Assembly (NCBI RefSeq): GCF_003626975.1
Contig: NZ_CP032616.1
Coordinates: 2,914,001-2,978,000, forward strand
Direction of reading: 5' to 3'
Length of the DNA: 64,000 bases
Source of the DNA: Pseudomonas sp. DY-1
Lineage (GTDB): Bacteria > Pseudomonadota > Gammaproteobacteria > Pseudomonadales > Pseudomonadaceae
The notes under the pieces are model-generated. The model searched no databases, had not been told where the DNA came from, and saw nothing but the letters and a program-made list of their open reading frames with translations. The position numbers were made by a program, and so were the translations under genes. This document shows, in pieces, positions 7,189 to 14,264 of the stretch (position 1 is its first letter; every line of letters begins with the position of its first letter).

Positions 7189-7398
7189 ACGTCCGCTTCC
7201 GGCCGATTCTGTTGAAAAACTCCCTCCGCAATGTCTGGCCGCGAAAGTGAGCGGCTGACGTTGAAATCTGAGCCAGCGTCAACACTGAATTGCTCCAGAT
7301 TTCGCATAGCGACGCCTCAATCGGATGTATTTCCGGCCTCGAATGAGTGAATCGTGACGACACCGACTTTTTCAACAGAATCGGCCAGAACCGGACGT
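7189..7398. repeat. MITE-like element or insertion-sequence remnant with inverted ends
   Basis: The left arm 7201-7221 (GGCCGATTCTGTTGAAAAAC plus T) is repeated in reverse complement at 7366-7386 with 20 of 21 bases matching. A further 12 outward bases match at 10 of 12. The inside (about 145 bp) has no gene. Size and structure fit a miniature inverted-repeat element or the two ends of a deleted insertion sequence. The outer right arm overlaps the decayed livF-like fragment. Confidence 0.55.
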
Positions 7399-7560
7399 CC
7401 TGATCTCACCGTTCGCCATCACGGGCAGCTTCAATGCATGGTTGGCGCTTTGCTCGACGAGGACGATAGTCATGCCGGTCTTCGTCTCGCCTTGCTTCAC
7501 CTCCAACGACACCGTTCCTGCAAGGAGTAGGTTGATCTGTGCTATTGCCCGCCCATGCAA
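7377..7560 (-). pseudogene. Internally deleted livF-like ABC ATPase fragment
   Basis: The minus-strand frame reads VSLEVKQGE and then, with nothing in between, TKTGMTIVLVEQSANHALKL and NGEIRTSGSG. The first piece looks like the N-terminal strand of a LivF-type ATPase just before its Walker A, and the second like its H-loop end region. All catalytic motifs are missing. This fits a branched-chain amino-acid transporter gene that lost about 150 codons and was cut by the adjoining inverted-repeat element. The call rests on pattern recognition of short segments. Confidence 0.4.
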
Positions 7561-7572
7561 AGGCGCGCTGGG

Positions 7573-7998
7573 TCAGCCATGTGGGATGCCCTGGAGTTCG
7601 TCATACGCTGCTGCAACTACTTGATCAGGATGTGTGGTCAGTAGGTCTTGAGGTCGTTTGCCACCCAAGTAGCTATTTACGGAGACGAACCAACAAGCGA
7701 CTCCCCAACTGTCCTTCGTAGGTCCAAAGGCTCTCAAGACATCAGACATAGCCTTTATCGGCCTATATCCGTCCAGTTCATCCAGTGCATAACTCGGAAA
7801 ATAGTCGCCGCCATCGTGGTGGATCGAGAATATCTTCCCATCTCGCAGCCACCCCGAAGTCTGATCCGTAGCGCCCTTGCCGTGGACACCACAAAGTCCC
7901 TCGATTTCCGTCGCGGAGAGCCACCGAGTGCTTTCCAGTACACCTTGCTTGGCCCTGGTCAGCATCTGTGCGGTCTTGTGATCCGAAGTGAGTTTCAT
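7573..7998 (-). CDS. Hypothetical protein with a possible Xre/MbcA/ParS-like toxin-binding C-terminus
   Basis: From ATG 7998 the product has 141 residues; starts at 8055 (GTG) or 8025 (ATG) are possible, and the GGAGAG upstream does not clearly choose. The N-terminal half (TRWLSATEIEGLCGVHGKGATDQ) looks like a small DNA-binding or helical segment. The C-terminal half (WFVSVNSYLGGKRPQDLLTT) resembles the toxin-binding domain of Xre/MbcA/ParS antitoxins, in which a conserved glycine and a P-x-D-L-L motif occur. No RES-type toxin gene is next to it. The gene stands alone between a remnant and the helicase operon. Confidence 0.5.
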   Translation of the reverse strand: MKLTSDHKTAQMLTRAKQGVLESTRWLSATEIEGLCGVHGKGATDQTSGWLRDGKIFSIHHDGGDYFPSYALDELDGYRPIKAMSDVLRAFGPTKDSWGVACWFVSVNSYLGGKRPQDLLTTHPDQVVAAAYDELQGIPHG

Positions 7999-8121
7999 AA
8001 TCGTGCCATTTGAAAAAGGAAGCATGACCCAGCGCAATAAGCTCTCCTGGCTCACAGTGTTAGGTTAGCCAACCCATCATTTCCCCGGCTACGACTTCCC
8101 ATTGAGCACGGCGTCGCAGCG

Positions 8122-9525
8122 TTAAAAGCAAGCTAGCAACTGCTGCCTGTAATGCTGGGAAAAACTCACCTGATAACTTGGCTCGGCTGTAGCGCCCCCA
8201 AGAGAAATTATGGTCGTAGCGACTGCTCCGATAGTCTGACCAGTGTTATTTCCCATATTGCCGTCTAGGCCATTGATATTGCCGGGAGCACCAATAAAAC
8301 CAGGTTGCTTGGCATCTGGAGTGAAGGCTGGCATCTGTACCGCGTTTAGTACCGCTAGGTCATCCGGTAGGTCATCCGCAATTCGCTCTGCAAACCCCTG
8401 TAGCGTCAGTTCCGCCAGCATATACATCCATGCCTGATCATCGGCCTCGCCTGTGCGCCGAAGCACTCGCCCCAGCACTTGCCGGTAATGCAACTCGGTG
8501 CGGATGCGGCTGAGATAGCAGCACACTTGCAGCCGTGGGATGTCCGTGCCTTCGCTGATCATTCCAACCGCAACAATCCACCGGCAGGCGCCATGTCTGA
8601 ACGCATTGATCACCTGCTGCGCATCCGCGGTTTTGTTGGTCACGATGCGGCAACCCTCACCCCTGGCGCCCAGGGCTTGAGCAATTTGCTGGGCGTGCTC
8701 TATGTCGCTGGCAACCACCAAACCAGCCGCATCAGGTTTGATCTGGCGAAGCTCATCCAGTTTGCTGCAGCCGAGATCGAGCAGTTGCTCGATCACCTCG
8801 TCATGCCGCAGCAGTTCTTCGTAGGTGACGGGTGATTCCCCCAGCAGCTTGGCAATGCTGGGAAACATCCTCACTGTGCTGTCAGTACCCTGCTCCTCGG
8901 TGAGTTTCACCTTCTGATTGTCGAGTAGGACAATGCGCGGAGAACGGCACACTCCGTCGGCAATGGCTTCTTTCAGGCCATAGCGGTAGTCGCAGATCAA
9001 GTGCCTCTCTGGCGTCGAATAACGCGCCTGGGCAATGGCCCTGTCGTCCGAACGCCATGGTGTGCCGGAGAGAGCCAAGGTGAAGGCAGCCCGGTCTTGT
9101 ATCCGGCACAGTATCTGTTGACCCCAGGCGTTGCTGAGAAGGGGGTCTTGACCAGCGCAGTGGTGGATTTCATCGAAGACCACGAACACTCGATAGTCAT
9201 CAAGAAGCTGCCAGAACCCCTCATCTCGGTATTCCATGGCCTGGTAGGTGAACGCCGCTCCCACTGCGCCTATCTGGCCATCCAGACGCCTGCCGAGCAC
9301 CGCAGCAAAGGTCGAGCGAAAGCCCTCAACAACTTGGCAGGACGGCGCAAAGCACAACACCAGATCGATCTTGTCCTGCTCAAACAGTTTGCCGGCCAGC
9401 TCTGCAGCCATACGCGTTTTGCCGGCACCCGGCGTTGCCTGACAGAAGAAGTGCGGCGTGACGTTAAAGTGCTCCAACGCCATGTTGATGCAGCTGAACT
9501 GCCAGTCTCGTAGCGATCTAGTCAT
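8122..9525 (-). CDS. Superfamily 2 DEAD/DEAH-type helicase
   Basis: This 467-residue protein has a complete SF2 motor: motif I TPGAGKT (31-37), motif II DEIH (118-121), motif III SGTPWR (153-158), motif V EGTDIP and motif VI QVLGRVLRR. It should use ATP to move on or unwind DNA or RNA. The last ~70 residues carry a low-complexity glycine/asparagine-rich stretch (GNINGLDGNMGNNTG) of unknown role. It overlaps the preceding winged-helix/coiled-coil gene by four bases, so the two are co-translated. No methylase or nuclease domain accompanies it, so it is not a standard restriction system. A phage-defence role is possible but unproven. Confidence 0.85.
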   Translation of the reverse strand: MTRSLRDWQFSCINMALEHFNVTPHFFCQATPGAGKTRMAAELAGKLFEQDKIDLVLCFAPSCQVVEGFRSTFAAVLGRRLDGQIGAVGAAFTYQAMEYRDEGFWQLLDDYRVFVVFDEIHHCAGQDPLLSNAWGQQILCRIQDRAAFTLALSGTPWRSDDRAIAQARYSTPERHLICDYRYGLKEAIADGVCRSPRIVLLDNQKVKLTEEQGTDSTVRMFPSIAKLLGESPVTYEELLRHDEVIEQLLDLGCSKLDELRQIKPDAAGLVVASDIEHAQQIAQALGARGEGCRIVTNKTADAQQVINAFRHGACRWIVAVGMISEGTDIPRLQVCCYLSRIRTELHYRQVLGRVLRRTGEADDQAWMYMLAELTLQGFAERIADDLPDDLAVLNAVQMPAFTPDAKQPGFIGAPGNINGLDGNMGNNTGQTIGAVATTIISLGGATAEPSYQVSFSQHYRQQLLACF

Positions 9526-10112
9526 CGTGCAGCAGCAAGCGTCATGAGTGTCTTCTCGATAGCACGGAGATGCCCCAGCAGGCGTGAACTGCGGTCTCTA
9601 GCCTCCAGGTACTCGGCTTCGACCTTGTCACGCAGATGCGGCATATCATCTAGGAGCAGCTTGTATCGTTCCGCCTCGCCCATCGACGACAGGAAGTCCA
9701 ACCGGATCTCATTATGGAGCGCCTCCAAGTGCTGCTCCGCATTGGATGAAGGTTGAAGCGGATCAGACGGATCATCAGGACCTGAAGATTCCTGCACTGG
9801 CTCAGACGCAGTTTTGAGACTGTTCTCGAACCCGTTGTCGATCAGCTCCAGCTGCAGATGGGCCGGTGTGGGTTGCAGGCAGTAGACCTGCCCCCGCGCC
9901 CGACGCTCCTCATCGAGTACAACCCAGCCGATGCGCAGCATTCGGCGGATTTGCTCATACACATAGCGGCGCACATCGCCGATACGGAAAGTCATGCCAT
10001 CCAGGCGCTTGGCATAGGCATCACGCAGTTCACGAGTCGTGAACCTTGCTCGCGCTTCCTCCTGAAGCAGCTCATACAGACGCCTGTCGAAGGTAAACGA
10101 GGCCGTTTTCAT
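9522..10112 (-). CDS. Winged-helix/coiled-coil partner of the helicase (unknown function)
   Basis: The start at ATG 10112 gives 196 residues. Residues 1-75 (FDRRLYELLQEEARARFTTRELRDAY to RRYVYEQIRRMLRIGWV) look like a winged-helix DNA-binding fold. A proline/serine-rich linker follows (105-125), then a long charged helix (130-196) with heptad-like leucines, likely a coiled coil. The stop overlaps the helicase start (ATGA). The pairing suggests a DNA-recognition or loading subunit for the helicase. I do not recognise a named family. Confidence 0.65.
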   Translation of the reverse strand: MKTASFTFDRRLYELLQEEARARFTTRELRDAYAKRLDGMTFRIGDVRRYVYEQIRRMLRIGWVVLDEERRARGQVYCLQPTPAHLQLELIDNGFENSLKTASEPVQESSGPDDPSDPLQPSSNAEQHLEALHNEIRLDFLSSMGEAERYKLLLDDMPHLRDKVEAEYLEARDRSSRLLGHLRAIEKTLMTLAAAR

Positions 10113-10128
10113 CGAGGGACCACAAGAG

Positions 10129-10177
10129 TTAACGCGTAAAAAATACGGATTATAATCCGTGGCTCGTGTGTCCGCAA
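10129..10177. promoter_or_regulatory. Bidirectional promoter centred on a perfect 16-bp palindrome
   Basis: Between the leftward helicase pair and the rightward XRE gene lies ACGGATTATAATCCGT (10145-10160), a perfect palindrome. Its centre reads TATAAT on both strands. Possible -35 boxes are TTAACG (10129-10134) for the rightward gene and TTGCGG (complement of 10172-10177) for the leftward operon. A dimeric XRE protein bound here would cover both -10 boxes, the classic autoregulatory design of restriction-control and phage-type repressors. Confidence 0.6.
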
Positions 10178-10216
10178 ACGCACGATAGTGCCGCCTCAAG
10201 TGAAATTGAGACGGTC

Positions 10217-10438
10217 ATGGACAACTTGGCGAAAGCGTTAGGGGAACGCATCCGAGCCCAGAGGAAGGCCTGCGGAATTTCTCAAGATGCTCTAGCGCTG
10301 GCCTGCAGTATCGACCGCAGCTACATGGGGCGGATCGAGCGCGGTGAAGTAAACATCACCGTCGAGAAGCTATATCGGATCGCAAGCGAGCTCGCCTGCG
10401 AACCGTCCTGCCTTCTGCCTCAGATGTCAGAGCTATAG
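10217..10438 (+). CDS. Small XRE-family controller-type regulator
   Basis: From ATG 10217 the product is 73 residues and almost wholly a helix-turn-helix: RIRAQRKACGISQDALALACSIDRSYMGRIERGEVNITVEKLYRIASEL. This matches small C-protein-like or phage-type regulators (SYMGRIERGEVN is typical). It is divergent from the winged-helix/helicase operon with the 16-bp palindrome between them, so it probably controls both that operon and itself. No strong ribosome site is seen before the ATG. An in-frame start at 10166 would add 17 residues that do not look structured. Confidence 0.75.
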   Translation: MDNLAKALGERIRAQRKACGISQDALALACSIDRSYMGRIERGEVNITVEKLYRIASELACEPSCLLPQMSEL

Positions 10439-10488
10439 CCCAGCATCTGATTGAGAGCGGCGCTCCAAAAGCCCTTTCGAATAGACGT

Positions 10489-10659
10489 TTAGACGAATGG
10501 GCCAGCCAACCGCCCAGTGGGTTCACACTCCTTGCCCTTCTCCAAACCGACCTTAAGGAAACGACGCTGATTGGCGGAAACTTGTCCGGCCAAACGGCGA
10601 GCTTCAGCTTCATACTGCTCGATTGGCGAGGGTAGAGCGTGACGATCCTTAGGTTGCAT
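10489..10659 (-). CDS. Small unknown protein of 56 residues
   Basis: This short gene reads from ATG 10659, with GGTGGAG nine or so bases upstream, to a TAA at 10489. The product begins MQPKDRHALPSPIEQYEAEA and continues as an amphipathic, lysine- and glutamate-rich helix, then a proline/glycine tail. Composition and ribosome site both look protein-like. Its start overlaps the end of another small leftward gene (10649-10807), so the two may form a mini-operon convergent with the XRE gene. I do not recognise it. Confidence 0.45.
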   Translation of the reverse strand: MQPKDRHALPSPIEQYEAEARRLAGQVSANQRRFLKVGLEKGKECEPTGRLAGPFV

Positions 10660-10807
10660 GAGCGATCTCCACCGCAGCGGGATGTGGGGAGAATTTCATG
10701 GGCTCGAGCCGGCCGCAAGCACGGCACAGCCAGCTGACTGTCTGGCTAGCCCCTCTAAGACCCTCCGGTTCTCGGAAATTCGAGATCCTCAATTCAGCTA
10801 CGTACAC
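10649..10807 (-). CDS. Small CxxC-containing protein of 52 residues
   Basis: A GTG at 10807 follows GGAGG at nine bases spacing. The product has a strand-like start (VYVAELRISNFREPE), a single CRAC pair (WLCRACGRLEPM) and an alanine/histidine-rich end, and overlaps the next small gene by 11 bases. One CxxC pair could bind zinc as a dimer. Support is the strong ribosome site and the coupling to its neighbour; no family is recognised. Confidence 0.35.
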   Translation of the reverse strand: MYVAELRISNFREPEGLRGASQTVSWLCRACGRLEPMKFSPHPAAVEIAHAT

Positions 10808-10972
10808 GACCCTGGCCTCCCTCCCTGATTCGTCCACCTTCGGCCTGGGAATAGCCTTAGCGTAGCCTCAGGCTGCACTTACGAAATTGGACAAGCGGCC
10901 ACGCGTGGACACCAGATTGGTACAGCATCATGATCAGGCCGATGGCTAAGGGGATATGCTGAGGGGGCAAGA

Positions 10973-11254
10973 ATGACTAGCAAAGCTGCATACGTATCCT
11001 GCTACCGGACAATCTGCGACTCCGTGGACCGCCACTGTGATGTTCGCGGAAGCGTTCTAAGCGATGTGGTGCATTTGTGCCTCCTGAATCATGGAAAGCT
11101 GGCGCAGGCGCGACGCGAGCAATTTCGTCGCTATGCTCCTGAGGAGGTTTTCGACTACGTCGAGGCCGTAGCAACTACTGTCCTATACGGAAGCCAAGGT
11201 CTGCTCGGAAGGAGTAGAACTATGGCCAACTCTAGTGGGGCGGGAAGGCATTAA
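10973..11254 (+). CDS. Small hypothetical protein of 93 residues
   Basis: ATG 10973 is preceded by GAGGGGG at good spacing. The product has a plausible helical core (SDVVHLCLLNHGKLAQARREQFRRYAPEEVFDYVEAVATTVLYG) with a less protein-like serine/glycine tail, which may reflect decay of the 3' end. There is no recognised family and no operon partner. It sits between the XRE/small-gene group and the island edge. Confidence 0.4.
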   Translation: MTSKAAYVSCYRTICDSVDRHCDVRGSVLSDVVHLCLLNHGKLAQARREQFRRYAPEEVFDYVEAVATTVLYGSQGLLGRSRTMANSSGAGRH

Positions 11255-11496
11255 CGCTGACATTAGCGCTCCAAGTTCTACCTGCCGTCACGTCAGCCCA
11301 CAGGAAACTGTCCTAACGATTGGCTCCTGCGTGGATCGCGAGAGTCATTCCTCCCTGGCTGCTAAATCCACGGTTGCTTAATGAGGTGCTGTGACGCGGC
11401 ATAATTGGGCCCATCGGGTCGGCTTCTGACAGTTTCAACGGACTGAGACCGGCCCGAAGCAGCCCCTTGGAAGTGGTTACAATATCAGGGACGATT
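11255..11496. other. Degraded island-edge DNA
   Basis: No gene is seen on either strand in this 240-bp stretch, nor a convincing tRNA or attachment site. It contains GC-rich imperfect inverted segments (around 11417-11465) and lies between island genes and the umuC-like remnant. Confidence 0.3.
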
Positions 11497-11610
11497 CAGT
11501 CTGATCAGTTGATGAACGTGCTTGACCAGGTAAACAGGAAGTATCGGAAGAATGCGCTTCATTCTAGACGCATCCCCAAGGAGCCAGGGTGGTCATCACT
11601 AGCATCTTCA
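11497..11610 (+). pseudogene. Possible 3' remnant of a umuC/rulB-type DNA polymerase V gene
   Basis: The frame reads SDQLMNVLDQVNRKYRKNAL followed by RIPKEPGWSSL. This resembles the C-terminal region of UmuC/RulB Y-family polymerases, where a (S/D)xxLMxxxDxxNxxxGxGTL segment precedes PxWxM. The expected RRxxLSPxYTT end is not seen, and no upstream polymerase body exists in the window. If right, it marks a lost umuC gene at the island border; rulAB/umuDC loci are known insertion targets in Pseudomonas. The match is short. Confidence 0.35.
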
Positions 11611-11811
11611 AAATCACTAGCGCAAAAGCCCGGCTCTTGGTGTCGTTATCCAGCACTTCAAGCGACAGCTTCTCGTGGCCGGATTGCAACTGTGCAGGTT
11701 GGCAGTCACTCACCCGCTCCGCACAAAAAAACTCGAAAAAAGTTAGATTAGGTAAGTGATTGATTTATGACAGATAAACCACATGTAACAGTTAACAGGG
11801 TTCCGGAACGC

Positions 11812-12837
11812 ATGAGCGAAGAGATTTCCGATCCGTCGCAAACCGAAGCCAGCAGCGCTTCCGCGCCCTCGGCCGCCATCCAGCGTCAGCGCGCCAGCCA
11901 ATTGGCCCAGGCGTTGCGCGTGGAATTGCAGAAGGCCGTGATCGGCCAGGTCGCCGTAATCGACGATGTGCTCACTGCCTTGCTGGCTGGCGGCCACGTA
12001 TTGGTGGAAGGTGTGCCGGGCCTCGGCAAGACGCTGCTGGTCCGCGCCCTGGCCCGCTGCTTCGGCGGCGAGTTCTCGCGTATCCAGTTCACCCCCGACC
12101 TGATGCCCAGCGACGTGACTGGCCACGCCGTGTATGACATGCAGAGCGAGCAGTTCAAGCTGCGCAAGGGACCGGTGTTCACCAACCTGCTACTGGCGGA
12201 CGAGATCAACCGTGCCCCGGCCAAGACCCAGGCCGCGCTACTGGAAGTGATGCAGGAACGCCAGGTGACTCTGGAAGGCCGCGCCCTGCCGGTACCCCAA
12301 CCCTTCCTCGTGCTGGCGACGCAGAACCCTATCGAGCAGGAAGGTACCTATCCCCTGCCAGAAGCCGAGCTGGACCGCTTCATGCTCAAGCTGCGCATGG
12401 ATTACCCGGCCGCTGATGAAGAACTGAACCTGGTACGCCAGGTCACCCGCTCGGCTCGCGCCGATATGCTCGAAGTGGCGCCGTTGCGCACCCTGTTGCA
12501 AGCCCGTGACGTCCTGGCTCTGCAGAGGATCGCCAGCGATCTGCCGGTGGACGACCAGGTGCTGGACTACGCCGTGCGCCTGGCCCGCGCCACACGTAGC
12601 TGGCCTGGCCTGGCCATGGGGGCCGGACCGCGCGCTTCCATCGCCCTGGTCCGCGGTGGCCGTGCCCGCGCACTGCTGCGCGGCGGCGATTTCGTGCTGC
12701 CGGACGACATCAAGGGCTGTGCCCTGGCGGTACTGCGCCATCGCGTACGCCTTTCGCCGGAACTGGATATCGAGGGCCTGTCGGTGGATCAGGTACTCCA
12801 GCAACTCCTAGATCAGGTACCGGCGCCGCGCCTATGA
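11812..12837 (+). CDS. MoxR-family AAA+ ATPase
   Basis: From ATG 11812 the product has 341 residues. After a variable alanine/serine-rich tail comes an AAA+ core with Walker A GVPGLGKT, Walker B LLADEINRAP and the MoxR sensor region (ATQNPIEQEGTYPLPEAELDRF). MoxR proteins act as chaperones that help mature or activate partner complexes, usually with DUF58 and VWA-domain proteins. The DUF58 gene follows with a four-base overlap. An earlier ATG at 11767 would add 15 residues, but these look non-coding. The gene is the first core gene after the island, and its usual upstream neighbours are absent here. Confidence 0.88.
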   Translation: MSEEISDPSQTEASSASAPSAAIQRQRASQLAQALRVELQKAVIGQVAVIDDVLTALLAGGHVLVEGVPGLGKTLLVRALARCFGGEFSRIQFTPDLMPSDVTGHAVYDMQSEQFKLRKGPVFTNLLLADEINRAPAKTQAALLEVMQERQVTLEGRALPVPQPFLVLATQNPIEQEGTYPLPEAELDRFMLKLRMDYPAADEELNLVRQVTRSARADMLEVAPLRTLLQARDVLALQRIASDLPVDDQVLDYAVRLARATRSWPGLAMGAGPRASIALVRGGRARALLRGGDFVLPDDIKGCALAVLRHRVRLSPELDIEGLSVDQVLQQLLDQVPAPRL

Positions 12838-14165
12838 AGCCTTCCCGCGCACTGCTGGTGCTGGTGGCCGGGCTCTTCGGCCTGGCCCTGCTGCTCGGCA
12901 CGCTGCCAGCGTTGGGCATCAAGCTGCCCGAGCAGTTGAACCTGCTCTGGTGGGGTCTACTCTGCGCCCTCATCCTGCTTGGCCTGTTGGATTGCGCCTG
13001 GCTGCGCCGCCTGCCATCACCGCGCCTGGAGCGTAACCTTCCGGGGAATCTGGCACTGGGACGCTGGAGCGATGTCCGACTGACCCTCCATCACGGCTAT
13101 GGCCGCTCCGTGGAAATCGATCTGTTCGACCAGGTCCCGGCCGCCATGGAGTTCGAGCCCCTGCCCCAGCGCGTAGCTCTGCACCCGGGTGAGCACACCG
13201 ACTTCGGCTATCGGGTGCGCCCAGTCAAGCGCGGCCATTTCCACTTCCCAGCCTGCGAAGTGCAACTGCCCAGTCCGCTGGGCCTGTGGCGGCACAAGCG
13301 CGTGCTCGACCTGCCCGGTGAAGCACGCGTCTACCCGGACTTCGCGCGCCTCTATGGCGCGCAACTGAAGGCCGTGGACGACTGGCTCAGCCAACTCGGC
13401 GTGCGCCAGCGACCGCGCCGCGGCCTGGGCCTTGAATTCCACCAGCTTCGGGAGTTCCGCGACGGCGACACCTTGCGTCAGATCGACTGGAAGGCCACCG
13501 CGCGCAAACGCACGCCGATCGCCCGCGAGTACCAGGACGAGCGTGACCAGCAGATCGTCTTTTTGCTCGACTGCGGTCGCCGCATGCGTAGCCAGGACGG
13601 CGATCTCTCGCACTTCGACCACGCCCTCAACGCAAGCCTGCTGCTCAGCTATGTGGCGCTGCGCCAGGGCGATGCGGTTGGCCTGTCCACCTTCGCTGCC
13701 GAACGTGATCGCTTCGTGGCGCCGGTGAAGGGGCCGGCGCAGTTGAATGTGCTGCTCAATGGCGTCTACGACCTGGACAGCACCCTGCGCCCAGCCGACT
13801 ACAGCGCCGCTGCGGACGTGCTGCTGGCACGCCAGCGGCGCCGCGCACTGGTGGTACTGGTGAGCAACTTGCGCGATGAGGACGACACTGAACTGTTCAA
13901 CGCAGTGAAACGCCTCGGTCGCCAACACCGACTGCTGGTAGTCAGCTTGCGTGAGGAAGTCCTCGACAGCCTGCGCCATACCCCGGTCCAGGGCTTCGAT
14001 GACGCCCTCGCCTATTGCGGCACAGTGGACTACCTGAATGCCCGCAACAGCCTGCATGAACGCCTCGCAGCCCACGGCGTGCCGGTACTGGACGCGCGCC
14101 CCAGCGAGCTGGGACCCCAGCTGGTGAGCCGCTACCTGGCGTGGAAGAAGGCAGGAGCGCTGTAG
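12834..14165 (+). CDS. DUF58 domain membrane protein, MoxR partner
   Basis: This 443-residue protein starts in an ATGA overlap with moxR. Two hydrophobic segments at the N-terminus (about 5-24 and 35-52) anchor it in the membrane. Its centre holds the DUF58 signature (GLEFHQLREFRDGDTLRQIDWKATAR), followed by a VWA-like region starting FLLDCGRRM. DUF58 proteins work with MoxR ATPases in envelope-related assembly, with no defined reaction. A strong hairpin follows the stop. Confidence 0.85.
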   Translation: MKPSRALLVLVAGLFGLALLLGTLPALGIKLPEQLNLLWWGLLCALILLGLLDCAWLRRLPSPRLERNLPGNLALGRWSDVRLTLHHGYGRSVEIDLFDQVPAAMEFEPLPQRVALHPGEHTDFGYRVRPVKRGHFHFPACEVQLPSPLGLWRHKRVLDLPGEARVYPDFARLYGAQLKAVDDWLSQLGVRQRPRRGLGLEFHQLREFRDGDTLRQIDWKATARKRTPIAREYQDERDQQIVFLLDCGRRMRSQDGDLSHFDHALNASLLLSYVALRQGDAVGLSTFAAERDRFVAPVKGPAQLNVLLNGVYDLDSTLRPADYSAAADVLLARQRRRALVVLVSNLRDEDDTELFNAVKRLGRQHRLLVVSLREEVLDSLRHTPVQGFDDALAYCGTVDYLNARNSLHERLAAHGVPVLDARPSELGPQLVSRYLAWKKAGAL

Positions 14166-14220
14166 GGGCGAATTCATTCGCCAAGGAGAACGCAGGTCTC
14201 CCCCTCCCTCCCCCAAAGAA

Positions 14221-14247
14221 AAAGGCGAAGCACCTGGCTTCGCCTTT
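14221..14247. terminator. Bidirectional terminator between the DUF58 gene and rhlB
   Basis: A perfect 10-bp stem AAAGGCGAAG / CTTCGCCTTT with a 7-base loop is flanked by A-rich and T-rich ends on both sides. It lies between two convergent genes and can serve both. A REP-like GTAGGGGCGAATTCATTCGC stretch (from 14162) precedes it. Confidence 0.75.
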
Positions 14248-14264
14248 TCCCACTCCACTGAACC

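Noticed and set aside
8122..10438. Restriction-modification system
   Set aside because: A helicase and controller-like XRE protein are present, but no methylase or nuclease motif is seen in any of the three genes.
1..11811. Integrase, transposase, CRISPR array or tRNA attachment site in the island
   Set aside because: I looked on both strands and found no recombinase motif, no regularly spaced repeats of CRISPR type, and no tRNA-like cloverleaf.
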